Made by a program: the position numbers and the translations under genes
Origin: Helicobacter vulpis
GTDB lineage: Bacteria; Campylobacterota; Campylobacteria; Campylobacterales; Helicobacteraceae
Reading direction: 5' to 3'
Length of the DNA: 64,000 nucleotides
Assembly (NCBI RefSeq): GCF_003660395.1
Contig: NZ_QXQT01000004.1
Location: forward strand, 1-64,000
Shown here: one piece after another, positions 19,037 to 27,530 of the stretch
Layout: every line of letters begins with the position of its first letter
How positions within the stretch are numbered: position 1 is the first letter of the stretch
The notes under the pieces: model-generated
The model's database searches: none
The model's input: only the letters and a program-made list of their open reading frames with translations
What the model was told of the DNA's origin: nothing

Positions 19037-20638
19037 TTACATCTTTGTCTTGGCTTCAATCCCTAGAATGTCTAACCCGATTGTCAAACTCAAACTGACC
19101 ATTTGGCAGAGCTTGAGGTATTTGAGTTCCTCGGGCGTGTCTAGGATTTTATGGGCGTTGTAAAAGCTATGGAAATCCCCAGCTAGATTTTTGAGATATT
19201 CGCAGATCTTTTGTAATTCTCGATCCACAAAAGCGCTCCAAAGTACTTTGGGCAAATTGAGCGCGTTAAACAAGAGGTGCAGGGCTTGGGGAGGGATGTT
19301 TTCAAGGGTACTTGAGAGAATAGCCTGCGCGTCGCCCTTTTGTAAAAATTTGTGCAATAAGGTGTGGATGCGCGCGTTGGCATAATGGATGTAGAAAATG
19401 GGGTTAGAGCTGTCCTGATTTTGCAAACTGGCCACATCAAACTCTAGATGCGTGTCTAGCTTTTTTGAGAGAAACACAAAGCGCAGAGCGTCCTTGCCGA
19501 TGTCCTGTAACACATCTCTTAAGAGCACAAATTTTCCTGCCCGTTTGCTCATTTTATAGGGTTTGCCATGTTGTAAAAGCGCTACCATCTGTGCTAAAAG
19601 CACTTCTAGGCGCGCAGATTCATAGCCCAAAAACTCTAAAGCAGCGCGCACCCGCGCCACATAGCCGTGGTGATCGGCCCCAAAGATATTGATGTAGTGG
19701 TCGTAGTGCTGGGCGAATTTATAATCGTGATAAGTGATGTCCCCTGCGATGTAAGTGAAGCTCCCATCGCTCTTCTTCAGCACGCGATCCTTTTCATCGC
19801 CATGTACACTGGAAGCTAGCCACATCTTCCCCTCATTTTCATACACTCCGTGGGCTTTCTGCAAGCGTGCAAAGACGGCTTCTTGTGCGTGAAACATCGC
19901 CTTTTCGCTCACATACGCGTCCATATGCACCCCTAGTTCTGCTAGAGTTTGCTCAATCTCTGCTAACATCAATTCCTTAGCAAAATCCCCCAATTGCGTG
20001 ATAAGCGTCTCTTCATCTGCTTGTAGAGTGCCAAAATGCTCTAGCGCGCTTTGGGCTAATTCTGTGATATAGGTGCCCTTATAGGCGTTTTCTGGGAAAT
20101 GCACCGGTACCCCCTGCATGGCCTGGATACGCAATAAGACGGACAACCCGAGCATTCTAATTTGAGCCCCCATGTCGTTGACATAATACTCCGCATGGGT
20201 GTTTAGACCCAAAAAACGCCCCAAACGACATAGACTATCCCCAAAAATCGCTCCCCTAGCATGCCCGATATGCAGGGGACCGGTGGGATTAGCGCTCACA
20301 AATTCCACATATAGGCTCTTTTCTGAAACACCTTTTCCAAAATTGCGCCCCAATGCCAAGGCCTCGTTGCAAAGCGTGTTTAAAAAAGTATCCCTGAGCG
20401 TGAAATTGATATAACCATTGAGCGCATCAATGGAGGCAAAAAGCGTGTCGCACTCGCTTTGCTGTTTTAAAAATGCGACAAGTTCTAGCGCAAGCGCTTT
20501 GGGGGCTTTTTTGCGCGTCTTGGCTAGAGAAAACGCCACCACACTCGCATAGTGGCCTAAATTCTTATCTTTTGGGTGCTCTAAGACAATCTGCGTGCCA
20601 AGCAGGCGTTCTAACACCCCCTTAATGCGCGCATACAC
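19037..20638 (-). CDS. argS: arginyl-tRNA synthetase
   Basis: Class I synthetase charging tRNA-Arg. The 533-residue protein contains the ATP-binding HIGH motif in NPTGPLHIGHARGAIFGD (about residues 113-130) and the KMSK loop in YKMSKRAGKFVLLRDV, followed by the helical anticodon-binding domain ending near LGIEAKTKM. It is the last gene of the minus-strand cluster (acidic protein, gmk, tatA, argS), the same order as in H. pylori. It starts 3 bases after tatA stops. Confidence 0.96.
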   Translation of the reverse strand: MYARIKGVLERLLGTQIVLEHPKDKNLGHYASVVAFSLAKTRKKAPKALALELVAFLKQQSECDTLFASIDALNGYINFTLRDTFLNTLCNEALALGRNFGKGVSEKSLYVEFVSANPTGPLHIGHARGAIFGDSLCRLGRFLGLNTHAEYYVNDMGAQIRMLGLSVLLRIQAMQGVPVHFPENAYKGTYITELAQSALEHFGTLQADEETLITQLGDFAKELMLAEIEQTLAELGVHMDAYVSEKAMFHAQEAVFARLQKAHGVYENEGKMWLASSVHGDEKDRVLKKSDGSFTYIAGDITYHDYKFAQHYDHYINIFGADHHGYVARVRAALEFLGYESARLEVLLAQMVALLQHGKPYKMSKRAGKFVLLRDVLQDIGKDALRFVFLSKKLDTHLEFDVASLQNQDSSNPIFYIHYANARIHTLLHKFLQKGDAQAILSSTLENIPPQALHLLFNALNLPKVLWSAFVDRELQKICEYLKNLAGDFHSFYNAHKILDTPEELKYLKLCQMVSLSLTIGLDILGIEAKTKM

Positions 20639-20641
20639 GCC

Positions 20642-20869
20642 CTAAGCCTTGTGTTCAGGAGAAGGGGTGTTTGGGGGCGGGGTTTGGGCTTGTACTATTT
20701 TGGGATCTTGAGGCTTGCTCTCCTCCTCGTCCTCCTTGATCGCCTTTTTAAAGTTCTTGATGCCACTGCCCAGCCCCTTGGCCAACTCAGGGATTTTCTT
20801 AGCCCCAAATAACAGCACGATGACAAAAAGCACGATCAACCAGTGCCACACGCTTGTAAAACCGCCCAT
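20642..20869 (-). CDS. tatA: Sec-independent translocase component TatA
   Basis: TatA forms the pore-like element of the twin-arginine pathway that exports folded proteins, including the small subunit of the hydrogenase encoded at the end of this window. The 75-residue protein has a short periplasmic N-terminus, one membrane helix ([12 protein letters not shown]), the [14 protein letters not shown] hinge and amphipathic helix, and an acidic, Pro-rich tail. The start at 20869 (MGGFTS) is chosen because AAAGGA lies 6 bases before it; an ATG two codons earlier overlaps that sequence. Confidence 0.93.
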   Translation of the reverse strand: MGGFTSVWHWLIVLFVIVLLFGAKKIPELAKGLGSGIKNFKKAIKEDEEESKPQDPKIVQAQTPPPNTPSPEHKA

Positions 20870-20915
20870 GTTCATCCTTTAGGGTTTGATAGCGCGCATG
20901 TTACTACAGATGCGC

Positions 20916-21536
20916 TTAAAACTTGAACCCCTTCCCCCAAGCCATGCACAAGCGCTCTTTAGGGAACATTTGCTGTTTATAACTCAGGGTCTTAGCCACC
21001 CATAAAATGCCCTCTTGGGCCTGTGCTAAGTCATCATTGATGAGTACATAATCAAATTGATCCACCGCTTGCAATTCGGCATAAGCGTTTGCTAGCCTTT
21101 GGGCGATCACTTCTTGGCTGTCTGTAGCGCGTTGTTCTAGGCGCTCTTGCAAAACCCGCGCGTTTTTTGTGGTGATAAAAATAGAAGTGGCTTTAGGGTA
21201 TATCTGCTTCACACTCTTATGGCCTTGCACATCAATATCAAACAGGACAAGCCGATCGGCCTTTAGGGCTTCTTGCACGGGCACTAGAGAAGTGCCATAG
21301 TAGTGATCGTGCACGCGTGCCCACTCCAAGAATTCTTGTCGAGCGATTCCCTCTAAAAATGTTTCTTGGTTTACAAAATGGTAGTGCTTTCCTGAGACCT
21401 CCCCGGCGCGCGGGGGGCGCGTGGTGGTAGAAATGGAAAAATAAAGATCCTCAAAATGCGCCATCAAGTGCCTAACTAGGGTGCTCTTACCCGCGCCACT
21501 AGGCCCGGTTAAGATCAAAATCCTATAAGCGTCCAC
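20916..21536 (-). CDS. gmk: guanylate kinase
   Basis: Phosphorylates GMP to GDP with ATP, an essential step of purine nucleotide recycling. The 206-residue protein has the P-loop LILTGPSGAGKST (about 7-19), the GMP-binding ISTTTRPPRAGEVSGKHYHFV segment split over two strands, and LFDIDVQGHKSVKQ. The start is GTG at 21536, three bases after the stop of the acidic protein gene, so expression is probably coupled. Length is typical. Confidence 0.95.
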   Translation of the reverse strand: MDAYRILILTGPSGAGKSTLVRHLMAHFEDLYFSISTTTRPPRAGEVSGKHYHFVNQETFLEGIARQEFLEWARVHDHYYGTSLVPVQEALKADRLVLFDIDVQGHKSVKQIYPKATSIFITTKNARVLQERLEQRATDSQEVIAQRLANAYAELQAVDQFDYVLINDDLAQAQEGILWVAKTLSYKQQMFPKERLCMAWGKGFKF

Positions 21537-21539
21537 ACC

Positions 21540-23271
21540 TTAGACTTTGTCCACAATTTGAATACGCAATACTTTATTCTCCAACACCTTGGAATCAATG
21601 GGCAAATCTTTGAGCAGGGCTTGTAAATCCAAAGTTAAGACAGCCGGGGCACTCTCTGTAGATGGCGCGGGTTGTGCAGACTCTACTGACTCCATATCAG
21701 GTTTGCTTAACGCAACTGGAGTGGCCTGCTCTGCCTGTGTAATTTCTTGAGGGGATTCTTGGGTTTCCTCGTGGACCACTTCTTGGGCGCAATCATCCAA
21801 ATCCGGAGCGATTTCCTGTGGAGTTTCTTGGGCTTCCTCTTGATTTTGTGTGGGGATTTCTGCAGATTGTTCTGTAAGGTTATCTTGCGTCTGCGCCACA
21901 GCCGGGAGTTCTTGAAGAGTGGCTTCTTCTTGCTCTGAAGTATCCTCTGTGGGGGTGTCCTTTGTACTATCTAGGGTTTCTAGAGCGTCCTCTGTGATCG
22001 CATCGCTAAGGGTGGGTTCTGCCTCTAAAGCAGGCATCTCCTCATGGGCTTGCAAGGGATCTGTTGCTTGCGAATCCTCTTGCGTGTCTGTAGCCTCCAA
22101 TGTGGCTTCTGTGTCTTGAATCAGAGGGTCTTGAGCGTTTAGGGGTTCTTCCTCTTCCAAATGTGCTTGTGCTTGCTGGGGCTCTTGTGTGGGAGAAGCC
22201 TGCTCATCTTCTACAGGTTCCGCCCCATCCAGGGTGGCCACAGATTCGATCTCTGGTGCAGGCGCGTCCTCTAGCGCGCTTTCTGATGGAGTTTGTGGGC
22301 TGGGTGTGCTAGCTTGCTCCTGCGTCTCTAGGGGTTCCTCCATCACACTTGCCATGACTGGCTCGGGGATGTCCTCAATGTGCTCGATGTCTTGGGGCTC
22401 TACTTCTGGCACGTTGGGTTCTGTTTGCTCTAGAGCCGACACCTCCTTGGCCGGCGCGCTTTCTAAGGGTAACTCCTCTTGCAAAGTACTCTCTTGTGCG
22501 GGTGGAGCAGGGGGTTCTAGATCAGAGGTCTGCGCTTGGGGTTCTGTTGGGGGTTCTATTTCAGGGGAATCCTCTGTAGAAAGAGCTAAATCTTGAGGGG
22601 CTTGCCCCTCCTCTTCTTCCTCGTCATTACTGTGATCTACGGGCAATAAATCTTCTAAAGAGAAATCCGTAACCGTGGCCTGGTCGGTGGTGTCGGTCTG
22701 GGGAGTTTGCACTTGGGATTCTTCAGGGGCCTGTTCTTCTAGGGGGGGTTCTTCGTCTTGCACAGGCACTTCTTGTACGTCTTGGGGGGGGGTCTTGTGG
22801 AGTCTCTGCCGGGGGCGTGTCAAACAAGCCCTCTAATTCTTCTAATTGGTTCAAATTCGCATCTAGGCTAGTGTCCTCTAAACTCACGGGTTCTTGTGGG
22901 GGGGGAGCTTCTTGTGGAGGAGGAGCGGAGGGGATATGCAAGGACTCCATCGTCTTTTCTAAAATGTGCAACACATCGGTGGGTAAAAAGGGCTTTTGGA
23001 TATAGTGCGTGAAAGAGCCAAAGGGGGCGACACTCTTGCGGTGCACAAATGCGCTCATCTTAGCCCCTTCCAATAGGGGCGCAAGAAGCTGGTAGCCTTC
23101 TTCGTCCACAACGGTGTCATCGGCAAAAAAGAAACACTCCGGATCTTCTTGGAGTTTAGAAAGGGTCTCTTCTACATGCTCTTGCACCACCAACTCCAAA
23201 GCCAACTTCTTAGCGATGTTTTCAAATAACTTTTCAACCATCTTATTCTGATTGACCAACAGGATTTTCAA
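21540..23271 (-). pseudogene. acidic Glu/Pro/Gln-rich protein with receiver-like N-terminus, broken at a C9 tract
   Basis: Position matches the H. pylori gene annotated as a poly-E-rich protein upstream of gmk. The N-terminal 115 residues (MKILLVNQNKMVEKLFENI, then FFFADDTVVDEEG, FIQKPFLPTDVL-like Lys-Pro) resemble a response-regulator receiver domain. The C-terminal 400 residues are low-complexity and extremely acidic (repeats such as TEEP, EEPLETQEQ, QEETQESPQEI), probably unstructured. The frames meet at nine consecutive C on the coding strand (22784-22792 as G). Removing one C would join GLFDTPPAETPQDPP to QDVQEVPVQDEEPP. As given, translation ends shortly after the tract. Start could be TTG 23271 (AAGGAG five bases before) or GTG 23277. 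Function is unknown. Confidence 0.75.
22784..22792. repeat. G9/C9 homopolymer, candidate phase-variation switch
   Basis: Nine G on the plus strand, inside the coding region of the acidic protein on the minus strand. In its present length the downstream 400 codons are out of frame; a tract of 8 (or 11) would be in frame. Tracts of this kind are the usual slipped-strand switches of Helicobacter. Confidence 0.75.
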
Positions 23272-23305
23272 CGCCACTCCTTAAGCTAAACTACCTAAAC
23301 TTCGC

Positions 23306-23313
23306 ATTATAAT
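23306..23313. promoter_or_regulatory. overlapping divergent -10 boxes between the acidic protein gene and nucT
   Basis: The stretch ATTATAATA contains TATAAT on the plus strand (23308-23313) and TATAAT on the minus strand (23311-23306). Plus-strand initiation would leave a leader of about 38 bases before nucT. Minus-strand initiation would leave about 28 bases before the acidic protein gene. Confidence 0.4.
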
Positions 23314-23357
23314 ACAAGTTCACCCTATTTTGCTTAACTAAAATACGAAGGAATATC

Positions 23358-23909
23358 ATGAGGATCACTTGGAAAACTCTGTTTTTACCCTGCGCCCTAG
23401 CGGGCATATTGCATGCAAACTCCACACTTTACATGCTCCCCTATGAAAAAAATGAGGCGCTCAATAGTCTGATCTCAGGCATCAATGCCGCTAAAAGTAC
23501 CATCAATATTGCCATCTACAGCTTCACCCACCAAAAGATCGCCAAAGCACTCAAAGATGCGGCTGCGCGTGGAGTCAAGGTCAATATCATTTATGATTAT
23601 TCTAGCAACTCCCATGGCAAGCACTCCACCATCGCCTATTTATCTAAGTACCAGGGGATTGACACTTGTTTATTGCAAGGTACACCAGCTAAGATGGCTA
23701 GGCATTTTCAAACTGCCCATCATGGCATTATGCACCAGAAACTCGCCCTCATTGATGATAAATGGATCTTTCTAGGTTCAGCTAACTGGAGTAGAAACGC
23801 CTTTGAAAACAGCTACGAATTGTTGTTAAAAGAAGACGACTCTAGCCTGATCCAAAAGGCACAGAGCTACTACAAGAAGATGCTCAGAACCTGCAAACCC
23901 TATCGCTAG
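23358..23909 (+). CDS. nucT: phospholipase-D-family nuclease NucT
   Basis: A 183-residue exported nuclease of the PLD superfamily; in H. pylori NucT is a membrane-associated nuclease active on single-stranded nucleic acid and used in purine salvage from DNA. The N-terminus is a signal peptide (MRITWKTLFLPCALAGILHA). The single HKD motif is HQKLALIDDKWIFLGSANWS (His-x-Lys-x4-Asp) at about residues 131-150, so the enzyme should act as a dimer. KNINIAIYSFT-like strand precedes it. The gene lies between two divergent/convergent neighbours: acidic protein (divergent) and an outer-membrane protein whose stop overlaps its stop by 4 bases. Confidence 0.92.
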   Translation: MRITWKTLFLPCALAGILHANSTLYMLPYEKNEALNSLISGINAAKSTINIAIYSFTHQKIAKALKDAAARGVKVNIIYDYSSNSHGKHSTIAYLSKYQGIDTCLLQGTPAKMARHFQTAHHGIMHQKLALIDDKWIFLGSANWSRNAFENSYELLLKEDDSSLIQKAQSYYKKMLRTCKPYR

Positions 23910-24604
23910 AAGTGGTAATTGTACCCGATGTAAAAGGCAAATGTACGGCGTAATTCGACGCTGAAATTGTTGCCAGAGTAGTAGCGGTTGTTGATAGTAG
24001 GGATTTTAAAGCCAAGGTCGATACCGTGTTCGCCCACCACCAGCGCCCTAATCCCTACATTGAATAGAAACTGGAACGCGCTCACACTCACGCTATTATC
24101 CCCCCATGGTGGGATACCCATCTTATTTTGTCCCTGATCGCCTAAATACCACGAACTGCCCGCAATGGCCATGCCCACATACGCCCCTAAGTCCAGCGAA
24201 ATATCATCGCGATAAAACGCCCCCTGGAAGAAATTGTAAAAGACATCTGCGGCCGCGCCATAGGTGATCATATTGCTACCCCCATAATACCCCCCCCCTC
24301 CATAGGGGCTCCTCTTGTAATGCGCGCCAAAACCCTGCCAGTCCAAAAAGGCGTAATAGCGCGCCCCAAACATCTGATCGTCTCTAAAATACCCATTATA
24401 GCCTATTAAAAAGCCCAATCCATTAGCCCCCGCATTTCTATCATCGCGCACGCCATAAGAACGGGTGAGAATATTGATCGCCCCAGTTTGATAGCTCGTC
24501 CCCACAATCAGGCCCTTCATCCAATTGGGTTTCTCTTCAGCCTGCAAACCCCCCATCCCCATCATCGCCCCTAAGACACACGGCAACACAAGTCGTTTCT
24601 GCAT
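23906..24604 (-). CDS. Helicobacter outer membrane protein (Hor-like) with in-frame G9 tract
   Basis: A 232-residue predicted beta-barrel. It has a signal peptide (MQKRLVLPCVLGAMMGMGGLQA), a mature start EEKPNWMKGLIVG, alternating aromatic strands (FGARYYAFLDWQGFG, DISLDLGAYVGMAIAG) and the Helicobacter OMP C-terminus RRTFAFYIGYNYHF. By position (between nucT and flgH) it corresponds to a Hor-family protein of H. pylori, probably horC. Near the middle GGA followed by nine G encodes a Gly run (YGGGGYYGGS, 24290-24298); the frame is currently open. A one-base change would truncate the barrel after about 105 residues, making phase variation plausible. Confidence 0.85.
   Translation of the reverse strand: MQKRLVLPCVLGAMMGMGGLQAEEKPNWMKGLIVGTSYQTGAINILTRSYGVRDDRNAGANGLGFLIGYNGYFRDDQMFGARYYAFLDWQGFGAHYKRSPYGGGGYYGGSNMITYGAAADVFYNFFQGAFYRDDISLDLGAYVGMAIAGSSWYLGDQGQNKMGIPPWGDNSVSVSAFQFLFNVGIRALVVGEHGIDLGFKIPTINNRYYSGNNFSVELRRTFAFYIGYNYHF
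24290..24298. repeat. C9/G9 homopolymer inside the outer membrane protein gene
   Basis: Nine C on the plus strand (nine G in the coding strand) in the middle of the outer-membrane protein gene, presently in frame. Length is in the range known to mutate at high frequency in Helicobacter. Confidence 0.7.
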
Positions 24605-24640
24605 TCTCTTTCCTCAAATGTTAATGACTGCAAGACCTCT

Positions 24641-24653
24641 ATTATAGTATAAT
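24641..24653. promoter_or_regulatory. divergent -10 boxes between the outer membrane protein gene and flgH
   Basis: TATAAT on the plus strand (24648-24653, in AGTATAATTAG) is placed for flgH, 28 bases before its ATG. ATTATA at 24641-24646 gives TATAAT on the minus strand, 37 bases before the outer membrane protein start. No sigma-54 type GG/GC element is evident ahead of flgH. Confidence 0.45.
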
Positions 24654-24681
24654 TAGGGGTAAAAAACTTCTAAGGAGTGTC

Positions 24682-25386
24682 ATGCGCAAGCTTAAGTGGG
24701 TGTGGCTCATGGCATGGGTGAGTGTTCTTGGGGCCGTAGAGCCCGGGATCAAATTTGACCCTCCAGACTATGTAGAGGAGATGCCCTCCAAGGAGTTTAT
24801 CCCTGAGATTGCCAAACCTGGTAGCCTCTTTGGGCAGGGAGAACGCCCCCTGTTTGCAGACAGGCGCGCGATGAAACCCAATGATTTGGTTACCGTGGAG
24901 ATTTCTGAGGCTTCTAGCGCGAATTACAGCACCTCTAAGGACTATAAGAGTACTTCTAATGGTACTTCTAGCGCGCCCAGACTCACCTACAATGGTACCG
25001 ACCTCAACAAGAGAAGCGAGGCGCAGTTTTTAGACGATCGCAATAATTACAGCCTCACCCAATCCACTACCAACAATAGCTTCAAGGGCGGGGGGGCGCA
25101 GAAAAAAAATGAAGACCTCAAGCTTACCCTCACTGCGCGCATTGTCAAAGTGCTAGAAAATGGGAATTACTTTATCCATGGGTATAAAGAGATTCTCGTA
25201 GATGGGGAAAAACAAGTTATTGAATTGAGCGGGGTGGTGCGCCCCTTTGACATCACGCGTGAAAATACCGTGCAATCCAAATACATCGCCAACGCCAAGA
25301 TTTCTTATACCAACATCGGTGCGCTCAGTGCGAGCAATAAGAAAAAGTTTGCCAACGATGTTTTAGAGTCCCAGTTTCCTTACTAG
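24682..25386 (+). CDS. flgH: flagellar L-ring protein FlgH
   Basis: FlgH builds the outer-membrane L-ring bushing around the flagellar rod. The 234-residue protein has an export signal (MRKLKWVWLMAWVSVLGAVE) without an obvious lipobox Cys, unlike the enterobacterial lipoprotein form. The conserved core is GSLFGQGERPLFADRRAMKPNDLVTVEI followed further on by NGNYFIHGYKEI and GVVRPFDITRENTVQSKYIANA. AAGGAGTG stands before the ATG. It is followed 7 bases later by pseF, linking flagellar assembly and flagellin glycosylation in one transcription unit. Confidence 0.94.
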   Translation: MRKLKWVWLMAWVSVLGAVEPGIKFDPPDYVEEMPSKEFIPEIAKPGSLFGQGERPLFADRRAMKPNDLVTVEISEASSANYSTSKDYKSTSNGTSSAPRLTYNGTDLNKRSEAQFLDDRNNYSLTQSTTNNSFKGGGAQKKNEDLKLTLTARIVKVLENGNYFIHGYKEILVDGEKQVIELSGVVRPFDITRENTVQSKYIANAKISYTNIGALSASNKKKFANDVLESQFPY

Positions 25387-25393
25387 AGCGCGC

Positions 25394-26083
25394 ATGCTGG
25401 CTTTGATTTTAGCGCGCGCGGGCAGCAAGCGCATCCCTCAAAAAAATATCTATCCCTTTTTAGGCAAGCCCTTGATCGCCCATGTTATAGAGGGCGCTCT
25501 CAACTCTGCACTTTTTACACAAGTGCTTGTTTCCACAGACAGCCCCCAAATTGCCCAAATCGCCCAAGATCACGGGGCGCACATCCCCTTTTTGCGCCCA
25601 GCCTCTCTGGCTGATGATTTCACGCCCACTCTAGAAGTGGCCGCGCATGCCATTGAGGCGTTGCAAATCCCCCTTGAGACCCCCATTTGCGTTCTCTATG
25701 CCACTAGCATACTCCTGCAAGCGTGTTACTTGCAGGACGCGCGCCACGCTCTCCAACAATACCCCCATTACAAATACGCCCTAGCCCTAGCCCCCTACGC
25801 CTCCTCGCCCTATCGATCCTTTAGCCTCACCCCCCATATCACCCCCCTTTTTCCCCAGCACCTACAAGAGCGCTCTCAAGACCTCCCCTCTCTCTACCAT
25901 GACACTGGGCTATTTTACATGGGAGAGGCCCGGCATTTTGCCAAGCTTGAACCCCTTCTAGCTCCCCATTCCTACCCCGTGGTTGTGCCCCATTTACACG
26001 CCCAAGACATAGACACCTTGGACGATTTAGAACTTGCCAAACTCAAGTACCAACTCTTGCATGGTTGTCAAAATCCTAGCTGA
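25394..26083 (+). CDS. pseF: pseudaminic acid cytidylyltransferase
   Basis: PseF activates pseudaminic acid with CTP to CMP-Pse, the donor used to glycosylate flagellin. The 229-residue protein starts with the nucleotide-sugar transferase motif LILARAGSKRIPQKNI and has FLGKPLIAHVIEGAL, a VSTDSPQIA strand, and HAQDIDTLDDLELAK near the end, all typical of CMP-sialic/pseudaminic acid synthetases. It lies 7 bases after flgH and overlaps pseG by about 20 bases. Confidence 0.92.
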   Translation: MLALILARAGSKRIPQKNIYPFLGKPLIAHVIEGALNSALFTQVLVSTDSPQIAQIAQDHGAHIPFLRPASLADDFTPTLEVAAHAIEALQIPLETPICVLYATSILLQACYLQDARHALQQYPHYKYALALAPYASSPYRSFSLTPHITPLFPQHLQERSQDLPSLYHDTGLFYMGEARHFAKLEPLLAPHSYPVVVPHLHAQDIDTLDDLELAKLKYQLLHGCQNPS

Positions 26084-26960
26084 TGCCACGCCCACAAGCG
26101 GATTAGGACATTTAAGACGCGCCCTAAAACTCCAAAACCATTTGGCGAATTTGCACATAGAGGCGCAAGTGCTAGCCCCCCACCCTCTAGCTAACCAAGC
26201 CCTAGATTGGTTGCAGGCATTAAAGATAACAACTCATGATTTTCTCATTGTAGATAGCTATTTGGCCCCTTTAGATTTTTATCACCATGCCCACGCACAC
26301 GCCCGGGGCTTAATAGTGCTAGAAGACAGCCCGCATGCCCGCATGCCCCCTGAGAGTGTCATTATCAACCCCGCTTACAAGGCACAACAACTCTACCCCC
26401 AACCCCATGCGCGCATGTTTTTAGGTTGTGCCTTTATGCCCTTTGAAAAGGCGTTTAAAGTGGATCACAAACCCCTCAAACCCAAACCCACCACTTTATT
26501 GATGTCTTTTGGGGGGAGCGCTCAAAGCCTTAGATTCTACCAACACGCCTTAGAAATTCTCCAGCAAAGCTCCTTGAGCGTGCATGTGATCGCGCCCCCA
26601 GAGTTAGCGCTAGCCTTTCCTAAAACGCGCGCGCGCGTGCACACCCATTTGGATTTACAAGAGATCGCCGCTTTGATCCATGCTAGCGACATCGCACTCT
26701 TGGGGGCGGGGGGTATGCTTTATGAAGCCATGTTGGCATTAACGCCCACACTAACTCTGCCCATCGCCCCTAATCAAACACACCAATTCACAGCCTTGAG
26801 CAACGCGCAGGCTTGTTTGCCCACCAGTCTAGACACGCTTTTAGCAGATTTAGCCCAACTCAATTTGGCCACGCGCGCGCGCATGCAAGCAGTACAACGC
26901 GATCTCAACATCGGTTCTGCTCTCCAATCCACCTTGCAGGCGATCTTACTTGGATACTAA
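26061..26960 (+). CDS. pseG: UDP-2,4-diacetamido-2,4,6-trideoxy-beta-L-altropyranose hydrolase
   Basis: PseG removes UDP from the activated altrose intermediate, the fourth step of pseudaminic acid synthesis. The 299-residue protein has a GT-B-like fold signature: ILADATPTSGLGHLRRALKL at the N-terminus with the catalytic-region His, LIVLEDSPHARM, LLMSFGGSAQSLRFYQ and LGAGGMLYEAMLALTP near residue 220. The ATG at 26061 (MVVKILAD) overlaps the end of pseF by 23 bases; an ATG at 26034 is possible but adds a non-conserved extension. It overlaps pseH by 11 bases. Confidence 0.88.
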   Translation: MVVKILADATPTSGLGHLRRALKLQNHLANLHIEAQVLAPHPLANQALDWLQALKITTHDFLIVDSYLAPLDFYHHAHAHARGLIVLEDSPHARMPPESVIINPAYKAQQLYPQPHARMFLGCAFMPFEKAFKVDHKPLKPKPTTLLMSFGGSAQSLRFYQHALEILQQSSLSVHVIAPPELALAFPKTRARVHTHLDLQEIAALIHASDIALLGAGGMLYEAMLALTPTLTLPIAPNQTHQFTALSNAQACLPTSLDTLLADLAQLNLATRARMQAVQRDLNIGSALQSTLQAILLGY

Positions 26961-27522
26961 TAACCCTCTATGGTGTAGCTTTGACATCCCTCCCATCACC
27001 CTTAAAGCCGATGCCAAACCCTTGCACGCCTGCCATTTTACCCACACCACACAGGCAGAACGCCTAGAAATTCTATCTTTTCGCAACCATCCAGATACCA
27101 GCGCGTGGATGCTCAATGAACAAATCAGTTTAGAAGCGCATTTACAATTTATTGAGCAACTCAAAACCCATCCTAGCAGCGCTTATTATTTGTTTAAGCA
27201 AGAAGACGCGCTCTTGGGGGTGGGGTCTTTGACGCGGGTACATCCCATCCACCGCCACGCGTTTCTGGGGATTTACAAGAACCCGTATTTAGAACATGTG
27301 GGGGCGCAGATTCTAGACGCTTTAGAATTCATCGCGTTCTATAAACTGCGCCTACACGCCCTGCATCTAGAAGTACTCAGCAGCAATACTCGGGCCCTGC
27401 ACTTTTATCAACGCCACGCCTATCGCAAGGAGGGTTTTTTGCGCGATTTTATCTATCGCGATGGGCGTTATCACGATGTATGGCTATTTGTCAAGTTTTC
27501 TCCCTTTAGCTATAATGCCTAG
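26950..27522 (+). CDS. pseH: UDP-4-amino-sugar N4-acetyltransferase
   Basis: PseH is a GNAT-fold acetyltransferase that acetylates the 4-amino group of the pseudaminic acid precursor. The 190-residue product shows RLEILSFRNHPDTSAWM, SLEAHLQFIEQLK and the acetyl-CoA region GVGSLTRVHPIHRHAFLGIYKNP, then LHLEVLSSNTRALHFYQRHAY, which closely parallels H. pylori PseH. The frame opens at TTG 26950 overlapping pseG, but the conserved part begins about 25 residues later, so the true start could be further downstream. The start is therefore uncertain. pseI follows 8 bases on. Confidence 0.88.
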   Translation: MDTNNPLWCSFDIPPITLKADAKPLHACHFTHTTQAERLEILSFRNHPDTSAWMLNEQISLEAHLQFIEQLKTHPSSAYYLFKQEDALLGVGSLTRVHPIHRHAFLGIYKNPYLEHVGAQILDALEFIAFYKLRLHALHLEVLSSNTRALHFYQRHAYRKEGFLRDFIYRDGRYHDVWLFVKFSPFSYNA

Positions 27523-27530
27523 AAAGAGTT

